The notes beneath the pieces are model-generated. The model was not told the DNA's origin and made no database searches. It saw only the letters and a list, made by a program, of their open reading frames with translations. From an uncultured Oscillospiraceae bacterium (GTDB taxonomy: Bacteria; Bacillota; Clostridia; Oscillospirales; Oscillospiraceae), in NCBI GenBank assembly GCA_934589065.1, contig CAKTNN010000004.1, positions 13,134 to 77,133 of the forward strand: a stretch of DNA of 64,000 nucleotides, in the 5' to 3' direction. Position 1 is the stretch's first letter. Each line of letters opens with the position of its first letter. The position numbers and the translations under genes were made by a program. This document shows, in pieces, positions 41,312-50,744 of the stretch.

Positions 41312-42352
41312 ATGAAAGCAACAAAGAAACTGTTCGCCCTCATCCTCGCCGCTGCAATGGTGTTATCTCTTGCCGCCTGCGGCTCCGGCGGAACATCCGA
41401 AACGGTTGCCAGTGTCTCTGCGGGGACGCAAACCGCCGGTGAAACCGCTGCCGTTTCCGATAAGCACTATGATATCACCCTGGGCACTGCCGGAACCACC
41501 GGTACCTATTATGTGGTGGGTGCTGCCATTGCCAATGCAGTAAATACCGTGAACCCGAACCTGACCGTGGTTGCCCAGGCAACCAATGGCGGCGTTGAGA
41601 ACATCAACCTGATTCTTTCCGGAGATATGGAAATGGGCTTTACCAATGCGGATGCAGCCTACTGGTCCTGCTACGGCGGCGGCTCCGGATTCTATTCCAG
41701 CTACGCCAGTGCCGGGGATGTGAGAGGCGTGATGCGTCTGTACGAAAGCCAGGGACACATGATTACCACCGCCAATTCCAGCATCAATACCTATGCCGAT
41801 CTGGTGGGCAAGAAGGTTTGCCTTGGCCCTCCCAGTTCAACCATTCCGGCTATGTCCATTGCCATTCTGGAAGCCTATGGCATTGACGTGGAAAAGGATA
41901 TCGAGGCCAGCTATTACTCGATTGCAGAGGGCCTGGAAAAACTGGCAGACGGCGTAATTGATGCCACCTTCTTTGTAGCCAGCGCGCCGGCCTCCGGCCT
42001 TACCAGCCAGGCGGCAACTACTGCGCTGAAGTTTGTGGATGCCGATCCCAATATCCTTGCAAAGGTTGTGGAGCAGTACCCCTACTACTCGGAAACCACC
42101 ACCAAGGATGGGGCTTACCCCACGATGAACACCGTGAATACCCTGAAAATCTATACGGAAATCGTATGCGGCGCGAATGTGCCGGAGGAAGCGGTTTACC
42201 AGTTTGTAAAGGCTGTCGTGGAGAACGCCGACACCTATGTGGATGCCCACGTTGCCTGCCAGGAAATCAACGGCGAAACTGCCTGCCAGTCTGCCGCACA
42301 GCTCCATCCCGGTGCTGAACGCTATTACCGGGAGGCGGGCCTGATTCAGTAA
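41312..42352 (+). CDS. TAXI-type TRAP transporter solute-binding lipoprotein
   Basis: The 346-residue protein starts with a lipoprotein signal (MKATKKLFALILAAAMVLSL, then AACG, lipobox LAAC). Its mature part has ITLGTAGTTGTYYVVGAAIA and KKVCLGPPSSTIPAMSI, signatures of the TAXI family. It captures a carboxylated solute outside the membrane and delivers it to the fused permease that follows. AAGAAGGAAA lies upstream. A strong hairpin after its stop fits higher expression than the permease. Confidence 0.95.
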   Translation: MKATKKLFALILAAAMVLSLAACGSGGTSETVASVSAGTQTAGETAAVSDKHYDITLGTAGTTGTYYVVGAAIANAVNTVNPNLTVVAQATNGGVENINLILSGDMEMGFTNADAAYWSCYGGGSGFYSSYASAGDVRGVMRLYESQGHMITTANSSINTYADLVGKKVCLGPPSSTIPAMSIAILEAYGIDVEKDIEASYYSIAEGLEKLADGVIDATFFVASAPASGLTSQAATTALKFVDADPNILAKVVEQYPYYSETTTKDGAYPTMNTVNTLKIYTEIVCGANVPEEAVYQFVKAVVENADTYVDAHVACQEINGETACQSAAQLHPGAERYYREAGLIQ

Positions 42353-42357
42353 GGATA

Positions 42358-42384
42358 GGGAGCCAGGGCACTGCCCTGGCTCCC
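42358..42384 (+). other. Intercistronic hairpin after the binding protein
   Basis: GGGAGCCAGGG and CCCTGGCTCCC form a perfect stem around CACTG, with no T-run. It probably stabilises the upstream message after processing. Confidence 0.65.
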
Positions 42385-42473
42385 GGCCCAAAGGCGCGAG
42401 GGAATATCTGTGGATGCCGCGGCGATTCCCTTGTGCCTGTGGGCAGAAACAACACGATATGAGAGGTGCAAAA

Positions 42474-44342
42474 ATGGAAGAAAACAAAAGCAAGTATCAG
42501 CAGATGGTGGATATCATTGCACTGGTCATTGCATCGGGGCTGTGTATCTTCCAGTTATATTCTGCATCCTTCGGCACATGGTCATCCTTTGTGCTGTCTG
42601 CCGTGCATTGGGGCGTCATCGGCAGCTACATCATTCTGCGCAATCCTACAAAAGTAAAGGGCATCGGCCCGGTGATCGACTGGGTGATGATTGCCGCAAC
42701 GGTGTTTATCTGCATTTATCAGATTCAGATGCAGGAGCGCATGGTCATGTCTGCGGGCTTCTACACCAATATGGATGTGGTGGTAGGCATTATTGCCGTG
42801 CTCCTGGTGCTGGAAGTCGGTCGCCGCTCCGTTGGAAAGATTCTGCCGATTATCTGCATTCTGTTCCTGGCCTATTGCTACTTCGGTCATTATGTACCGG
42901 GTATGCTGAAAACCGCACGGTTTACCATCAAGCGGATTGCGGTGTTTATTTACACCTCCAGTGACGGCCTGTTCGGGCAAACCATTTATGTCAGCGCCAA
43001 GTATATTTTTCTGTTTATTCTCTTTGGCAGCATTTTGGAGCTTACCGGTGCAGGCAAGTGGTTCGTGGATCTGGCCTATGCGGCTGTGGGAAAATCCCGG
43101 GGCGGCCCTGCTCAGGCAGCCGTGTATTCCAGTATGCTGATGGGCACGATCAACGGCTCCGGCGCGGCAAACGTGGTGACTACCGGAACCTTTACGATCC
43201 CGCTGATGAAGAAAATCGGGCTAAAGCCCAGCACTGCCGGTGCTGTAGAGGCGGTTGCCTCCTCCGGCGGACAGATCATGCCCCCGGTTATGGGCGCGGT
43301 TGCCTTCCTGATGGCGGAAATGACCGGTATTGAGTATTCGGATATTGCCCTTGCGGCCCTTGTGCCTGCTCTGCTGTATTATGCAACCTTGTCCGTTTCC
43401 ATTTATTTCATTGCCCGCAGGGACAATATTGCGGCTGCAGACCCCAGTGAAGTGCAGCCCTTGTGGCAGGTGTTCAAGTCCGGCTGGCCCTACGCCATTC
43501 CTCTGGTGGTGCTGGTTGCGCTGATTGTTGCAGGCTTTAGCGTGCAGATGTCTGCCTTCTACAGCATCTGGGTTACTCTGGCGGTTGGCTTTGTTATGAA
43601 CCGGAAGGAGATGACCGTTCAGAATATCCTCAAGGCCTTTGAGGGGACGGTTAAGAGCATTGCCCCGGTGGCGGCTGCCTGCATTCTGGCGGGTATCATT
43701 ATGGGCTCTATGTCTCTGACCGGCTTTGGCCTGAAGATCAGCAGCCTGATTGAGCAGATTTCCGGCGGCAACCTGCTGTTTACGCTGATGCTTGCCATGT
43801 TTGCCAGCATCCTGCTGGGCATGGGCCTGCCCACCTCTGCGGCCTACATGGTGCTGGCGGTATTGGTTGCTCCTGCGCTGATTGATATGGGCGTTTCCAA
43901 ACTGGCAGCACACCTGTTCCTGCTGTACTTTGGCGCACTGTCCACCATTACTCCCCCGGTTGCCCTGTCTGTGTTTGCTGCCTGCGGTATTTCCGGTGCC
44001 GGTGTGTGGGAGACGGGCTGGGAGTCCATTAAGCTGGCCTCCACCGGATTTATTATTCCCTTCATCTTTGCCGTTGACAATAGTCTTCTGCTGATTGGTA
44101 CCCCTGGCGGCATTGCGTTTGCGGTGGTAACGGCATTCCTGGGCTGCGTCATTTTGTCCATGGCGGTTTCCGGCTGGATGATTCAGAAGATGAAGGTGCC
44201 CACCAGACTTTTGCTGCTGGCTGCCGGAATCATGCTGATTAATTCCGCCGTTTTCTGGCTGAACATCCTGGGCGCGGCAATTGCAGCAGCTGTCATTGCG
44301 ATGCTGTACCTGAAGAATAAAAAGGAAATTGTAAAGGCGTAA
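42474..44342 (+). CDS. TRAP transporter fused permease
   Basis: The 622-residue protein combines the small (4TM, DctQ-like) and large (DctM-like) membrane subunits in one chain, as is usual for TAXI systems. The large half has MGTINGSGAANVVTTGTFTI, GGQIMPPVMGAVAFLMAE and GMGLPTSAAYMVLAVLVAPA, typical DctM motifs. It imports the solute using an ion gradient. ATG 42474 follows GAGAGG; an in-frame extension upstream lacks a ribosome binding site. Confidence 0.95.
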   Translation: MEENKSKYQQMVDIIALVIASGLCIFQLYSASFGTWSSFVLSAVHWGVIGSYIILRNPTKVKGIGPVIDWVMIAATVFICIYQIQMQERMVMSAGFYTNMDVVVGIIAVLLVLEVGRRSVGKILPIICILFLAYCYFGHYVPGMLKTARFTIKRIAVFIYTSSDGLFGQTIYVSAKYIFLFILFGSILELTGAGKWFVDLAYAAVGKSRGGPAQAAVYSSMLMGTINGSGAANVVTTGTFTIPLMKKIGLKPSTAGAVEAVASSGGQIMPPVMGAVAFLMAEMTGIEYSDIALAALVPALLYYATLSVSIYFIARRDNIAAADPSEVQPLWQVFKSGWPYAIPLVVLVALIVAGFSVQMSAFYSIWVTLAVGFVMNRKEMTVQNILKAFEGTVKSIAPVAAACILAGIIMGSMSLTGFGLKISSLIEQISGGNLLFTLMLAMFASILLGMGLPTSAAYMVLAVLVAPALIDMGVSKLAAHLFLLYFGALSTITPPVALSVFAACGISGAGVWETGWESIKLASTGFIIPFIFAVDNSLLLIGTPGGIAFAVVTAFLGCVILSMAVSGWMIQKMKVPTRLLLLAAGIMLINSAVFWLNILGAAIAAAVIAMLYLKNKKEIVKA

Positions 44343-44372
44343 AATGAAATTCTCAGAAAGGACAAAGGAAAA

Positions 44373-45071
44373 ATGGAATATGATTATCGTCCGCTGCCGG
44401 AGCTGATTCCGGAGGATTTGCTGGCAAGAGCGGAGAAGCTGAGCTCGCCCAACATCTGCGATGGCCTGACAAAACTAAAACTGAACCCGGTTCACTACAC
44501 CATGGATGCTGCAATCAAGCCGGTATGTGACAGTATGAAAATTGTAGCCACTGTTTCTACGGTGGATACCAAGGATGGGGATAACCTTCCGATCCATGTG
44601 GGAATTTACAATTGCAAGCCCGGCTATTGCCTGGTGGTTGCCGGTAAGGCAGCCGAGGAGCGGGCCTATATGGGCGACCTGATGGGCGGTGCCGCCGCAG
44701 CCATTGGCCTGAGCGGCATTATTGTAGACGGATATATCCGGGACAAGCTGGGGCTGAGCGAAAACGGGATGCCTATGTTCAGCCGGGGCTATAAGCCCTC
44801 CAGCCCCTCTAAGATTGGCCCCGGGGCGATTAATACGCAGGTGGAGTGCGGCGGGGTGACCGTAAAGCCCGGGGATTTGATTGTTGCCGATGCAGACGGA
44901 ATTGTCTGCGTGCCCAGAGAACTGATTGCCGATGTGCTGACCAAGGCGGAAGAGAAGATTGCCTACGAGGCAAAGCGGGTGGAGGCGATTGCAAACTACC
45001 GCCGGTGCAAGGCTGAGGGAACGGAACTGCCGGATCTCACCCCCGGTTGGGTAAAGGATATGCTGAAATAA
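44373..45071 (+). CDS. RraA-like aldolase (HMG/CHA aldolase family)
   Basis: The 232-residue protein has the RraA-like fold of class II HMG/CHA aldolases: GDLMGGAAAAIGLSGIIVDG leads into YIRD (the DGxxRD motif whose Arg and Asp are catalytic and metal-binding), and GDLIVADADGIVCVP is the other conserved strand. With a GalB-like hydratase in the same operon the expected reaction is cleavage of 4-carboxy-4-hydroxy-2-oxoadipate to pyruvate and oxaloacetate. Longer than non-catalytic RraA proteins. AAAGGA upstream. Confidence 0.88.
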   Translation: MEYDYRPLPELIPEDLLARAEKLSSPNICDGLTKLKLNPVHYTMDAAIKPVCDSMKIVATVSTVDTKDGDNLPIHVGIYNCKPGYCLVVAGKAAEERAYMGDLMGGAAAAIGLSGIIVDGYIRDKLGLSENGMPMFSRGYKPSSPSKIGPGAINTQVECGGVTVKPGDLIVADADGIVCVPRELIADVLTKAEEKIAYEAKRVEAIANYRRCKAEGTELPDLTPGWVKDMLK

Positions 45072-45087
45072 GCCTGGAGGGGAGTCT

Positions 45088-45291
45088 ATGCCGAGAGTGA
45101 TCATCCAGATGGTGGAGGGCAGAAGCCTGGAAAAGAAGCGGGAACTGGTGAAAAATGTAACCGACACCATGTCGGATACACTGGGTATTTCCAAAGACCG
45201 GATTTCCATTGTGCTCCACGAATTAACCGAGGATTCCCTGGCCCATGGCGGGGTGCTGTGGTGTGACCGGGAAGTAAAACCCTTCGTATAG
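45088..45291 (+). CDS. 4-oxalocrotonate tautomerase-family protein
   Basis: The 67-residue protein begins MPRVIIQMVEGRSLEKKREL. Removal of the start Met exposes Pro1, the catalytic base of the family, and the Arg of EGRS fits the usual substrate-binding Arg11. It is a keto-enol tautomerase. In this operon it could supply the 4-oxalomesaconate isomer needed by the hydratase, replacing GalD, which belongs to another family. GGAGGGG precedes the ATG. Confidence 0.9.
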   Translation: MPRVIIQMVEGRSLEKKRELVKNVTDTMSDTLGISKDRISIVLHELTEDSLAHGGVLWCDREVKPFV

Positions 45292-45292
45292 T

Positions 45293-46237
45293 ATGGAGAA
45301 CCTGGTCTACAGCCTGAATGTGACGCTGCCGGTGTTTGCAATGCTTGCCATTGGATATCTCCTGCGGCAAATGAAGGTGATCGATGGGGCCTACGTTGTG
45401 GGCTCCAATCGCCTGACCTTCCGCGTACTGCTGCCGGTCATGCTGTTTAACAGTATGCGCTCCAGCGATTTTACCAGTCATTTTGATCTGGGGTTTCTCC
45501 TGTATTGCGGGGGCTTCCTGGCTGTGTATGCTGCCGCACTGTGGCTGGTGTCGGCACAATTCATCCGGGACAGGGGGAAACTGGGCAGCTTCGTCCAGGG
45601 ATGCTTCCGGGGAAACACGGCGGTTATTGGTTTGGCAATCGCTCAGAGCATCTATGGGGAACAGCTGGGCCCAATGCCTTTGATGCTTGGAGTGGCGATG
45701 GTATGCTACAATGTCTTTTCCGTAGTGATTCTTACCTGCTGTGGGCAAACAGCCGGGAAAGGGGGAACCTTCCGCCGAGTGGGCAGGGAAATCCTGCGCA
45801 ATCCCATTATCTGGGGAATTGCTTTGGGCCTTGCCTGCTCGCTGGGGAATATCCGGTTTCCAAATGCCGTCGAAAAGATTTTCTCCAACCTGGGAGGAGC
45901 TGCGGTGGTGGTTTCCCTGATTGCTGCGGGGGGCGGCTTTGACAGAAACAGCTTCCGGGGAGACATGGCGCTTATTGGCGCAGCCGTAGGCGTGAAGCTG
46001 GTGGTAATGCCCCTGCTGGCGCTGACCGGCGGGTACTTGCTGGGCTACCGAGGGGTGAGCCTGTTTTCCATCCTGGCAATGTCTGGGGTTTCCACAGCCA
46101 CTACCAGCGCGGTTATGGCCCGGGAGCTTCAATGTGATGAGCCTCTGGCAATTCACATTTTGGCAGCGACAACGCTGTGCGTTTCCCTGACCATGACGCT
46201 GTGGGTGATGGTGCTGTCAAGCGCCGGGGTTCTTTAA
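45293..46237 (+). CDS. AEC (auxin efflux carrier) family transporter
   Basis: The 314-residue protein has about ten membrane helices. It opens LNVTLPVFAMLAIGYLLRQM and has a central GNTAVIGLAIAQSIYG and a C-terminal MSGVSTATTSAVMARE, all typical of AEC carriers such as malate or malonate permeases. It may export a product or import a second carboxylate. It starts one base after the tautomerase stop, with no separate ribosome binding site, so it depends on coupled translation. It is last in the operon. Confidence 0.9.
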   Translation: MENLVYSLNVTLPVFAMLAIGYLLRQMKVIDGAYVVGSNRLTFRVLLPVMLFNSMRSSDFTSHFDLGFLLYCGGFLAVYAAALWLVSAQFIRDRGKLGSFVQGCFRGNTAVIGLAIAQSIYGEQLGPMPLMLGVAMVCYNVFSVVILTCCGQTAGKGGTFRRVGREILRNPIIWGIALGLACSLGNIRFPNAVEKIFSNLGGAAVVVSLIAAGGGFDRNSFRGDMALIGAAVGVKLVVMPLLALTGGYLLGYRGVSLFSILAMSGVSTATTSAVMARELQCDEPLAIHILAATTLCVSLTMTLWVMVLSSAGVL

Positions 46238-46239
46238 AA

Positions 46240-46292
46240 ACAAAACGAAATGGCCTGCTGCAAGAAAAATTGCAGCAGGCCTGCTTGTTTTG
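46240..46292. terminator. Bidirectional terminator after the catabolic operon
   Basis: GGCCTGCTGCAA pairs with TTGCAGCAGGCC; outer AAAACAA and TTGTTTT tracts extend it and provide T-runs both ways, which suits the convergent MocR gene. Confidence 0.85.
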
Positions 46293-46298
46293 CCGATT

Positions 46299-47657
46299 TT
46301 AAATGATTAGGCGCGCAAGGGCTCTTTCCAGGGCCGCTTCGTCCACACCGGAGTAGTTGACCACCAGGGTGTGCAGTGTTTTGGGCTGGGTGTAAAAGCT
46401 GCCAAGGGGCTGAACCTTAATTCCGTTTTCCAGGAGAAAGGCTACCAATGCTTCATCGCTCAGTTGGGTATCCACCTGCAAAAGGAAGTGCAGCCCGGCG
46501 TCCTGCTCCTGGATGGTCAGCTTATTTGCGGCGGGACAGCTTTCCAGCAGGGCAATGACCCGATTCCGGCGGGCCCGGTAGAATTTGCGCATCCGGTTGA
46601 TGTGCTTTTCAAAGTAGCCCCGGCTGAGAAAACGGGCCAGGGTATACTGCTCAAAGCTAGCCACGGTGCAGCCGTAAAAGCCCAGCTCCCGGCGAAAGCG
46701 GGCCATCAGGGCAGGGGGCAGAATCATATAGCTGATACGGATGGAGGGGGACAGGGTTTTGGAGAAGGTGTTGAGGTAGATGACCCGCTCCGGATCCATG
46801 GTCTGCATGGCGGGGACGGGGTGCCCCCGGAAGCGGAACTCCGTATCGTAATCGTCTTCAATGATCCAGCCGTTCCGGGCTCTTGCCCATTCCAGCAGCC
46901 TTAGCCGCCGGGAAACGGGGGTGACAATGCCGGTGGGAAAATGGTGGCTGGGGGAGATGTGAAGCACGGTGGCTTCGCCGATGCAGTCCGGGTCGATGCC
47001 AAGGCCATCCATGGGGATGGGGCGGCAGCGCACCCCGCCTGCGGCGTAAATGCGGCGGATTTTTCCGTAGCCGGGGTCTTCCACACCGTAGATTTTGTCC
47101 TGGCCCAGCAGCTGCATCAGAAGGTTATACAAAAAGTCCGTGCCTGCGCCCACCAGAATGTTTTCCGGGTCAACCTGCATCCCCCGAAAGTCGGATAGAT
47201 TCCTGGCAATGGCAAGCCGCAGGGCGGGAGCGCCCCGGGAATCCATGGGCAAAAGCAAATCCTTCCCGTAGTCCAGAACCACCTCCCGCTGGAGTCTTGC
47301 CCAGACGGAAAAGGGAAATTGCCCGGTGCCGTTGGCGGTCAGATCCGCCAATGGGGGCTCCGGCGGCGGACTTGCCCGTAAGGGAAGCACGGCGGGCTCT
47401 GCCGGGGCTTGCCTGGGAATATTCTCCACAAAAAAACCCTGGCGCTCTTTGGACGTGATATAGCCCTCCTCCAGCAGTTGGGCATAAGCTCCCTCTACGG
47501 TGGTTTTTCCGATTTCCAGGTTGGAGGCTAGCGCCCGCTTCGAGGGCAGCTTGTCTCCCGGGGCCAAACGTCCGGTGCGGATATCCTCCCGGATGGCCCG
47601 GTAGAGGGATTCGTACAGGGGAAGCCCAGGCATTTTTCTCAGCTCATAGGTACGCAC
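46299..47657 (-). CDS. MocR-type GntR/aminotransferase regulator
   Basis: The 452-residue protein joins an N-terminal GntR winged helix (residues about 10-75; LPSKRALASNLEIGKTTVEG) to a fold I aminotransferase domain with the PLP lysine in LNTFSKTLSPSIRISY and IEDDYDTEFRF. This is the MocR/PdxR architecture, in which the cofactor or an amino acid acts as effector. The start codon is GTG, preceded by AAGGAGGA at seven bases. It lies 27 bases after the P-type ATPase gene, in an operon headed by thiN. Confidence 0.93.
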   Translation of the reverse strand: MRTYELRKMPGLPLYESLYRAIREDIRTGRLAPGDKLPSKRALASNLEIGKTTVEGAYAQLLEEGYITSKERQGFFVENIPRQAPAEPAVLPLRASPPPEPPLADLTANGTGQFPFSVWARLQREVVLDYGKDLLLPMDSRGAPALRLAIARNLSDFRGMQVDPENILVGAGTDFLYNLLMQLLGQDKIYGVEDPGYGKIRRIYAAGGVRCRPIPMDGLGIDPDCIGEATVLHISPSHHFPTGIVTPVSRRLRLLEWARARNGWIIEDDYDTEFRFRGHPVPAMQTMDPERVIYLNTFSKTLSPSIRISYMILPPALMARFRRELGFYGCTVASFEQYTLARFLSRGYFEKHINRMRKFYRARRNRVIALLESCPAANKLTIQEQDAGLHFLLQVDTQLSDEALVAFLLENGIKVQPLGSFYTQPKTLHTLVVNYSGVDEAALERALARLII

Positions 47658-47684
47658 GGGGATTCCTCCTTACTTTGTGGAGCA

Positions 47685-50102
47685 TCAATTGGCAGCGGCC
47701 CGCTTCCTGTGGAAAAGCTTGTTCCACTTGGCGCTGAACCAGGCGGCAATGTACAGACGTGTCCGCTCCGACCAGTCGAAAAGACGCTGGAAGGTGAAGA
47801 AAACCGTGGGGGTCATCAACAAAAGTGTGCCCATGACCAGCTGCGCCTGGCTGGACCAGGTACGCAGATCCAGAATGTCCCCCAACAGGGTAAAGCATAC
47901 GACGATGCCGGCAGCCATGGCAACCCACAGCGCGCCCCGGAAGAAATTGAAGGGACGGCAAATCTGGAACAAAACCAGAAGACCTACAAAGGAGAGAATG
48001 GCAGCGCAGATGGTGGAGACTTCATCCTGGGGAAGGGCGAAGACCATCATGAACAGCTGGCAAACCAGTACCACAAATACGTTGGTCAGCCCTCCCGGGA
48101 AGGCGCGACGTAATACCGTGGGAAGGAAACGCCCCTTTACCCGGTCGTATTTGGGCTCAAAGGTGAGGATAAAGGAGGGAATTCCGATCGCCATGGAGGA
48201 AATTACCGTCAGGTGAATGGGGGCCAGGGGGTAGGGCCAGGCGGTAAACAGAGTAATAATGGACAGGAACAGGGAGAAGATATTCTTTACCAAAAACAGG
48301 CTGGCGGCCCGCTGGATGTTGTTGATCACCCGCCGCCCTTCTGCCACCACGCCGGGCATGGCGGAGAAATCGGAGTCCAGCAGCACCAGGCTTGCCAGAC
48401 TGCTGGCGGCCTCTGCGCCGCTTGCCATGGCAATGGAGCAGTTGGCCTGCTTCATCGCCAGCAGATCGTTCACGCCGTCGCCGGTCATGGCTACGGTGTG
48501 CTTTTTCTTTTGCAGAGCGGCAACCAGCTCTTTTTTCTGCTCCGGGGTCACCCGACCAAAGACGGTGTAGGCGGCTGCGGCTTCCCGCAGTGCTTCCGGT
48601 GTGGTCAGGGTGGAAGCATCGACGTAGCTTTCGCTCCCCGGGATACCGGCCTGCTGGGCAATCTGGCTGACGGTAGCGGGATTGTCACCGGAGATGACCT
48701 TCACAGTTACCCCCTGCTGGGCAAAATAGGCAAAGGTTTCCTTGGCATTGGGCCGCAGTTTGCCGGTGAGGAGAATCAGGGCAATGGGGGTGATCAGGCT
48801 GCTGTCCAGCTTCCCCATTTCCAGGGGAGCGCCATACTGGGCGCACAGCAGTACCCGGTAGCCCTGCTGAGCCCAGCCGGTAATGCCCCAGGTATCCTGC
48901 CGGTCACCCAGCAGGAATTCCGGCGCGCCGACCACAATGTTTCCGGCATCGGAAAACGCACAGCCATACCACTTGGTTTCCGGGGAGAAGGGAATCCTTT
49001 TGGTGCAGTCCAGACTGCTTTCCCCGGAGAAGAGCTCGCCCATGGCCTTTGCGGTGGCGTTGTCCGGTTCCACCTCGCCATACATGGCGGTGAGGATATC
49101 CTCCAGCTCTTCCGGCAGAAGATTCCCCAGGGGGATCAGGTTTTCCACCACCATATCAGGCTCTGTGATGGTGCCGGTTTTATCCACGCACAGTACATCC
49201 ACCCGGGCCAGGGTTTCGATGCTGTTCATATCCTGCACCAGTACCTTTCCCCGGCTGAGCTTTTGGGCGGATACCGCCAGGGCAATGCTGGTGAGCAGAT
49301 ACAGTCCTTCGGGAATCATGCCGATGAGGGCGGCGACGGTTCCTTCCGTACTGGCCTGGAGCCCCAGCTGCAAAACCCGGTACTCCTGGTAGAAAAGGAT
49401 GCTGCCCACGGGAACCAGGGCAATGCCCAGGAAGAGAATCAGGCGATCCAAAGAGCGGATCATTTCCGATTTCTTCCCTCTTGGGTTCTTTTTGGCCTCC
49501 TGGGCCAGGGCGGCTGCGCCGCAGTCTGCACCTACGGCGGTGAGCTCCACCCGCCCCCGTCCGGTGAGCACAAAGCTGCCGGAATGGACGAGGTCGCCGG
49601 GGTTCTTTTCCACGCTGTCCTCTTCACCGGTGAGAAGAGACTCGTTTACATAAAGCTGACCGGAGCGGAGAATGCCGTCGGCGCAGATCTGGTCGCCCTG
49701 ACCGAATTCGGCGATGTCATCCCGGACAATGCTGTCGGGCTCTGCGCTGAGCATTTGCCCGCCCCGGATGACCTTTACCGGACGCCGGGCTACCAGGCTG
49801 AGCTTTTCCACGGCCCGCTTGGCGCGGATTTCCTGGACAATGCCAATGACGGTATTGATTACCACCACGCCCAGAAAACCCATGTTCTTCACGGAGGAAT
49901 GGCCCAGCAGCAGCAGTACCGCCAGCACGATAAACACCAGATTGAAGAAGGTCAGGCTGTGCCGCAGGATGATTTCTTTTTCACTGGGTCCGCTGCCAGT
50001 ATCGCTGCCGCCGTGCAGGCCGGCATCCAGCCGTTCCTGAACCTGGGTCTGGGTCAGGCCCTGCTGGGGATCCGGGTGGAGTACTTCTATTTCTTCGGAC
50101 AT
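47685..50102 (-). CDS. P-type cation-transporting ATPase (CtpE-like)
   Basis: The 805-residue protein has the full P-type ATPase layout: actuator motif LLTGEEDSVEK, phosphorylation site DKTGTIT, and hinge MTGDGVNDLLAM. The fourth membrane helix carries LIGMIPEGLYLL, with the PEGL motif of calcium ATPases and of CtpE-like pumps. There are about ten membrane helices. The most likely cargo is Ca2+, with Mg2+ or Mn2+ possible. There is no N-terminal heavy-metal domain. It lies 12 bases after the thiN gene. Confidence 0.88.
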   Translation of the reverse strand: MSEEIEVLHPDPQQGLTQTQVQERLDAGLHGGSDTGSGPSEKEIILRHSLTFFNLVFIVLAVLLLLGHSSVKNMGFLGVVVINTVIGIVQEIRAKRAVEKLSLVARRPVKVIRGGQMLSAEPDSIVRDDIAEFGQGDQICADGILRSGQLYVNESLLTGEEDSVEKNPGDLVHSGSFVLTGRGRVELTAVGADCGAAALAQEAKKNPRGKKSEMIRSLDRLILFLGIALVPVGSILFYQEYRVLQLGLQASTEGTVAALIGMIPEGLYLLTSIALAVSAQKLSRGKVLVQDMNSIETLARVDVLCVDKTGTITEPDMVVENLIPLGNLLPEELEDILTAMYGEVEPDNATAKAMGELFSGESSLDCTKRIPFSPETKWYGCAFSDAGNIVVGAPEFLLGDRQDTWGITGWAQQGYRVLLCAQYGAPLEMGKLDSSLITPIALILLTGKLRPNAKETFAYFAQQGVTVKVISGDNPATVSQIAQQAGIPGSESYVDASTLTTPEALREAAAAYTVFGRVTPEQKKELVAALQKKKHTVAMTGDGVNDLLAMKQANCSIAMASGAEAASSLASLVLLDSDFSAMPGVVAEGRRVINNIQRAASLFLVKNIFSLFLSIITLFTAWPYPLAPIHLTVISSMAIGIPSFILTFEPKYDRVKGRFLPTVLRRAFPGGLTNVFVVLVCQLFMMVFALPQDEVSTICAAILSFVGLLVLFQICRPFNFFRGALWVAMAAGIVVCFTLLGDILDLRTWSSQAQLVMGTLLLMTPTVFFTFQRLFDWSERTRLYIAAWFSAKWNKLFHRKRAAAN

Positions 50103-50114
50103 ACGATCAGCTCC

Positions 50115-50744
50115 TTATCTGAATTCGGGAAGTCCTGCTTCCCGCCGCCAGAGCACCAGAAGTGCGCCCTGTTCTACGGAAACGGAGGCCTCTTTTTCGG
50201 TGAAATGATTGCTGACGCCCAGGGGAAAGCCGGAGGAAAGCGTTCCCTTTTCCAGTTCGTAGAAAAGCCCCCGGATGGAAACACCCTTGGCTTCCGGCCC
50301 AATGCAGAAAACGGAAATATCCCCGGCATGGTTTGGGCCAAAGTGAATTTCTCCGTTTTCCACTACGGTGGCGCAGAAGGTCAGTCCAACCAGTACCCCC
50401 CGGGCACCGTGCTCGGAGAGGTATTTTAAAAGCTGATAGTTGGCAACGGTGTGGTCAAGTCTGGGCCCATCCAGGGTGCCGTAGAGGATAAAATCTCGGA
50501 AGCCCTTTTGGAGTCCCAGCTTTACCGCCAGCATGGAATCGGTATCATCCTTTTCTACGGGGTAGACCTCTGCCCCTTGGGGAACATACTCCAGAGAGTC
50601 AAAGTCCCCGATGATGACGTTGGGGATGAGCCCCAGCTTCTCCAGATGCCGCAGCCCGCCGTCGGCGGCGATGATATAGCTGCCCTCCACCGGGGCGAGG
50701 AGCCGGTCAAACTCCGCCGCACAAAAAATCACACAGGACCGCAA
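50115..50744 (-). CDS. thiN: Thiamine diphosphokinase
   Basis: The 209-residue protein matches thiamine pyrophosphokinases: ADGGLRHLEKLGL, IGDFDSLE and EKDDTDSMLAVK form the catalytic face, and GTLDGPRLDHTVANYQLL binds substrate. It transfers pyrophosphate from ATP to thiamine, making the coenzyme in one step. The TTG at 50744 is preferred because GGGAGG is eight bases upstream; the GTG at 50753 overlaps that ribosome binding site. It leads the operon with the P-type ATPase and MocR regulator. Confidence 0.92.
   Translation of the reverse strand: MRSCVIFCAAEFDRLLAPVEGSYIIAADGGLRHLEKLGLIPNVIIGDFDSLEYVPQGAEVYPVEKDDTDSMLAVKLGLQKGFRDFILYGTLDGPRLDHTVANYQLLKYLSEHGARGVLVGLTFCATVVENGEIHFGPNHAGDISVFCIGPEAKGVSIRGLFYELEKGTLSSGFPLGVSNHFTEKEASVSVEQGALLVLWRREAGLPEFR

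Noticed and set aside
47677..50429. Plus-strand open frames, up to 738 codons, opposite the P-type ATPase
   Set aside because: They are the complement of a well-supported ATPase and show only Gly/His/Gln-rich shadow translation.
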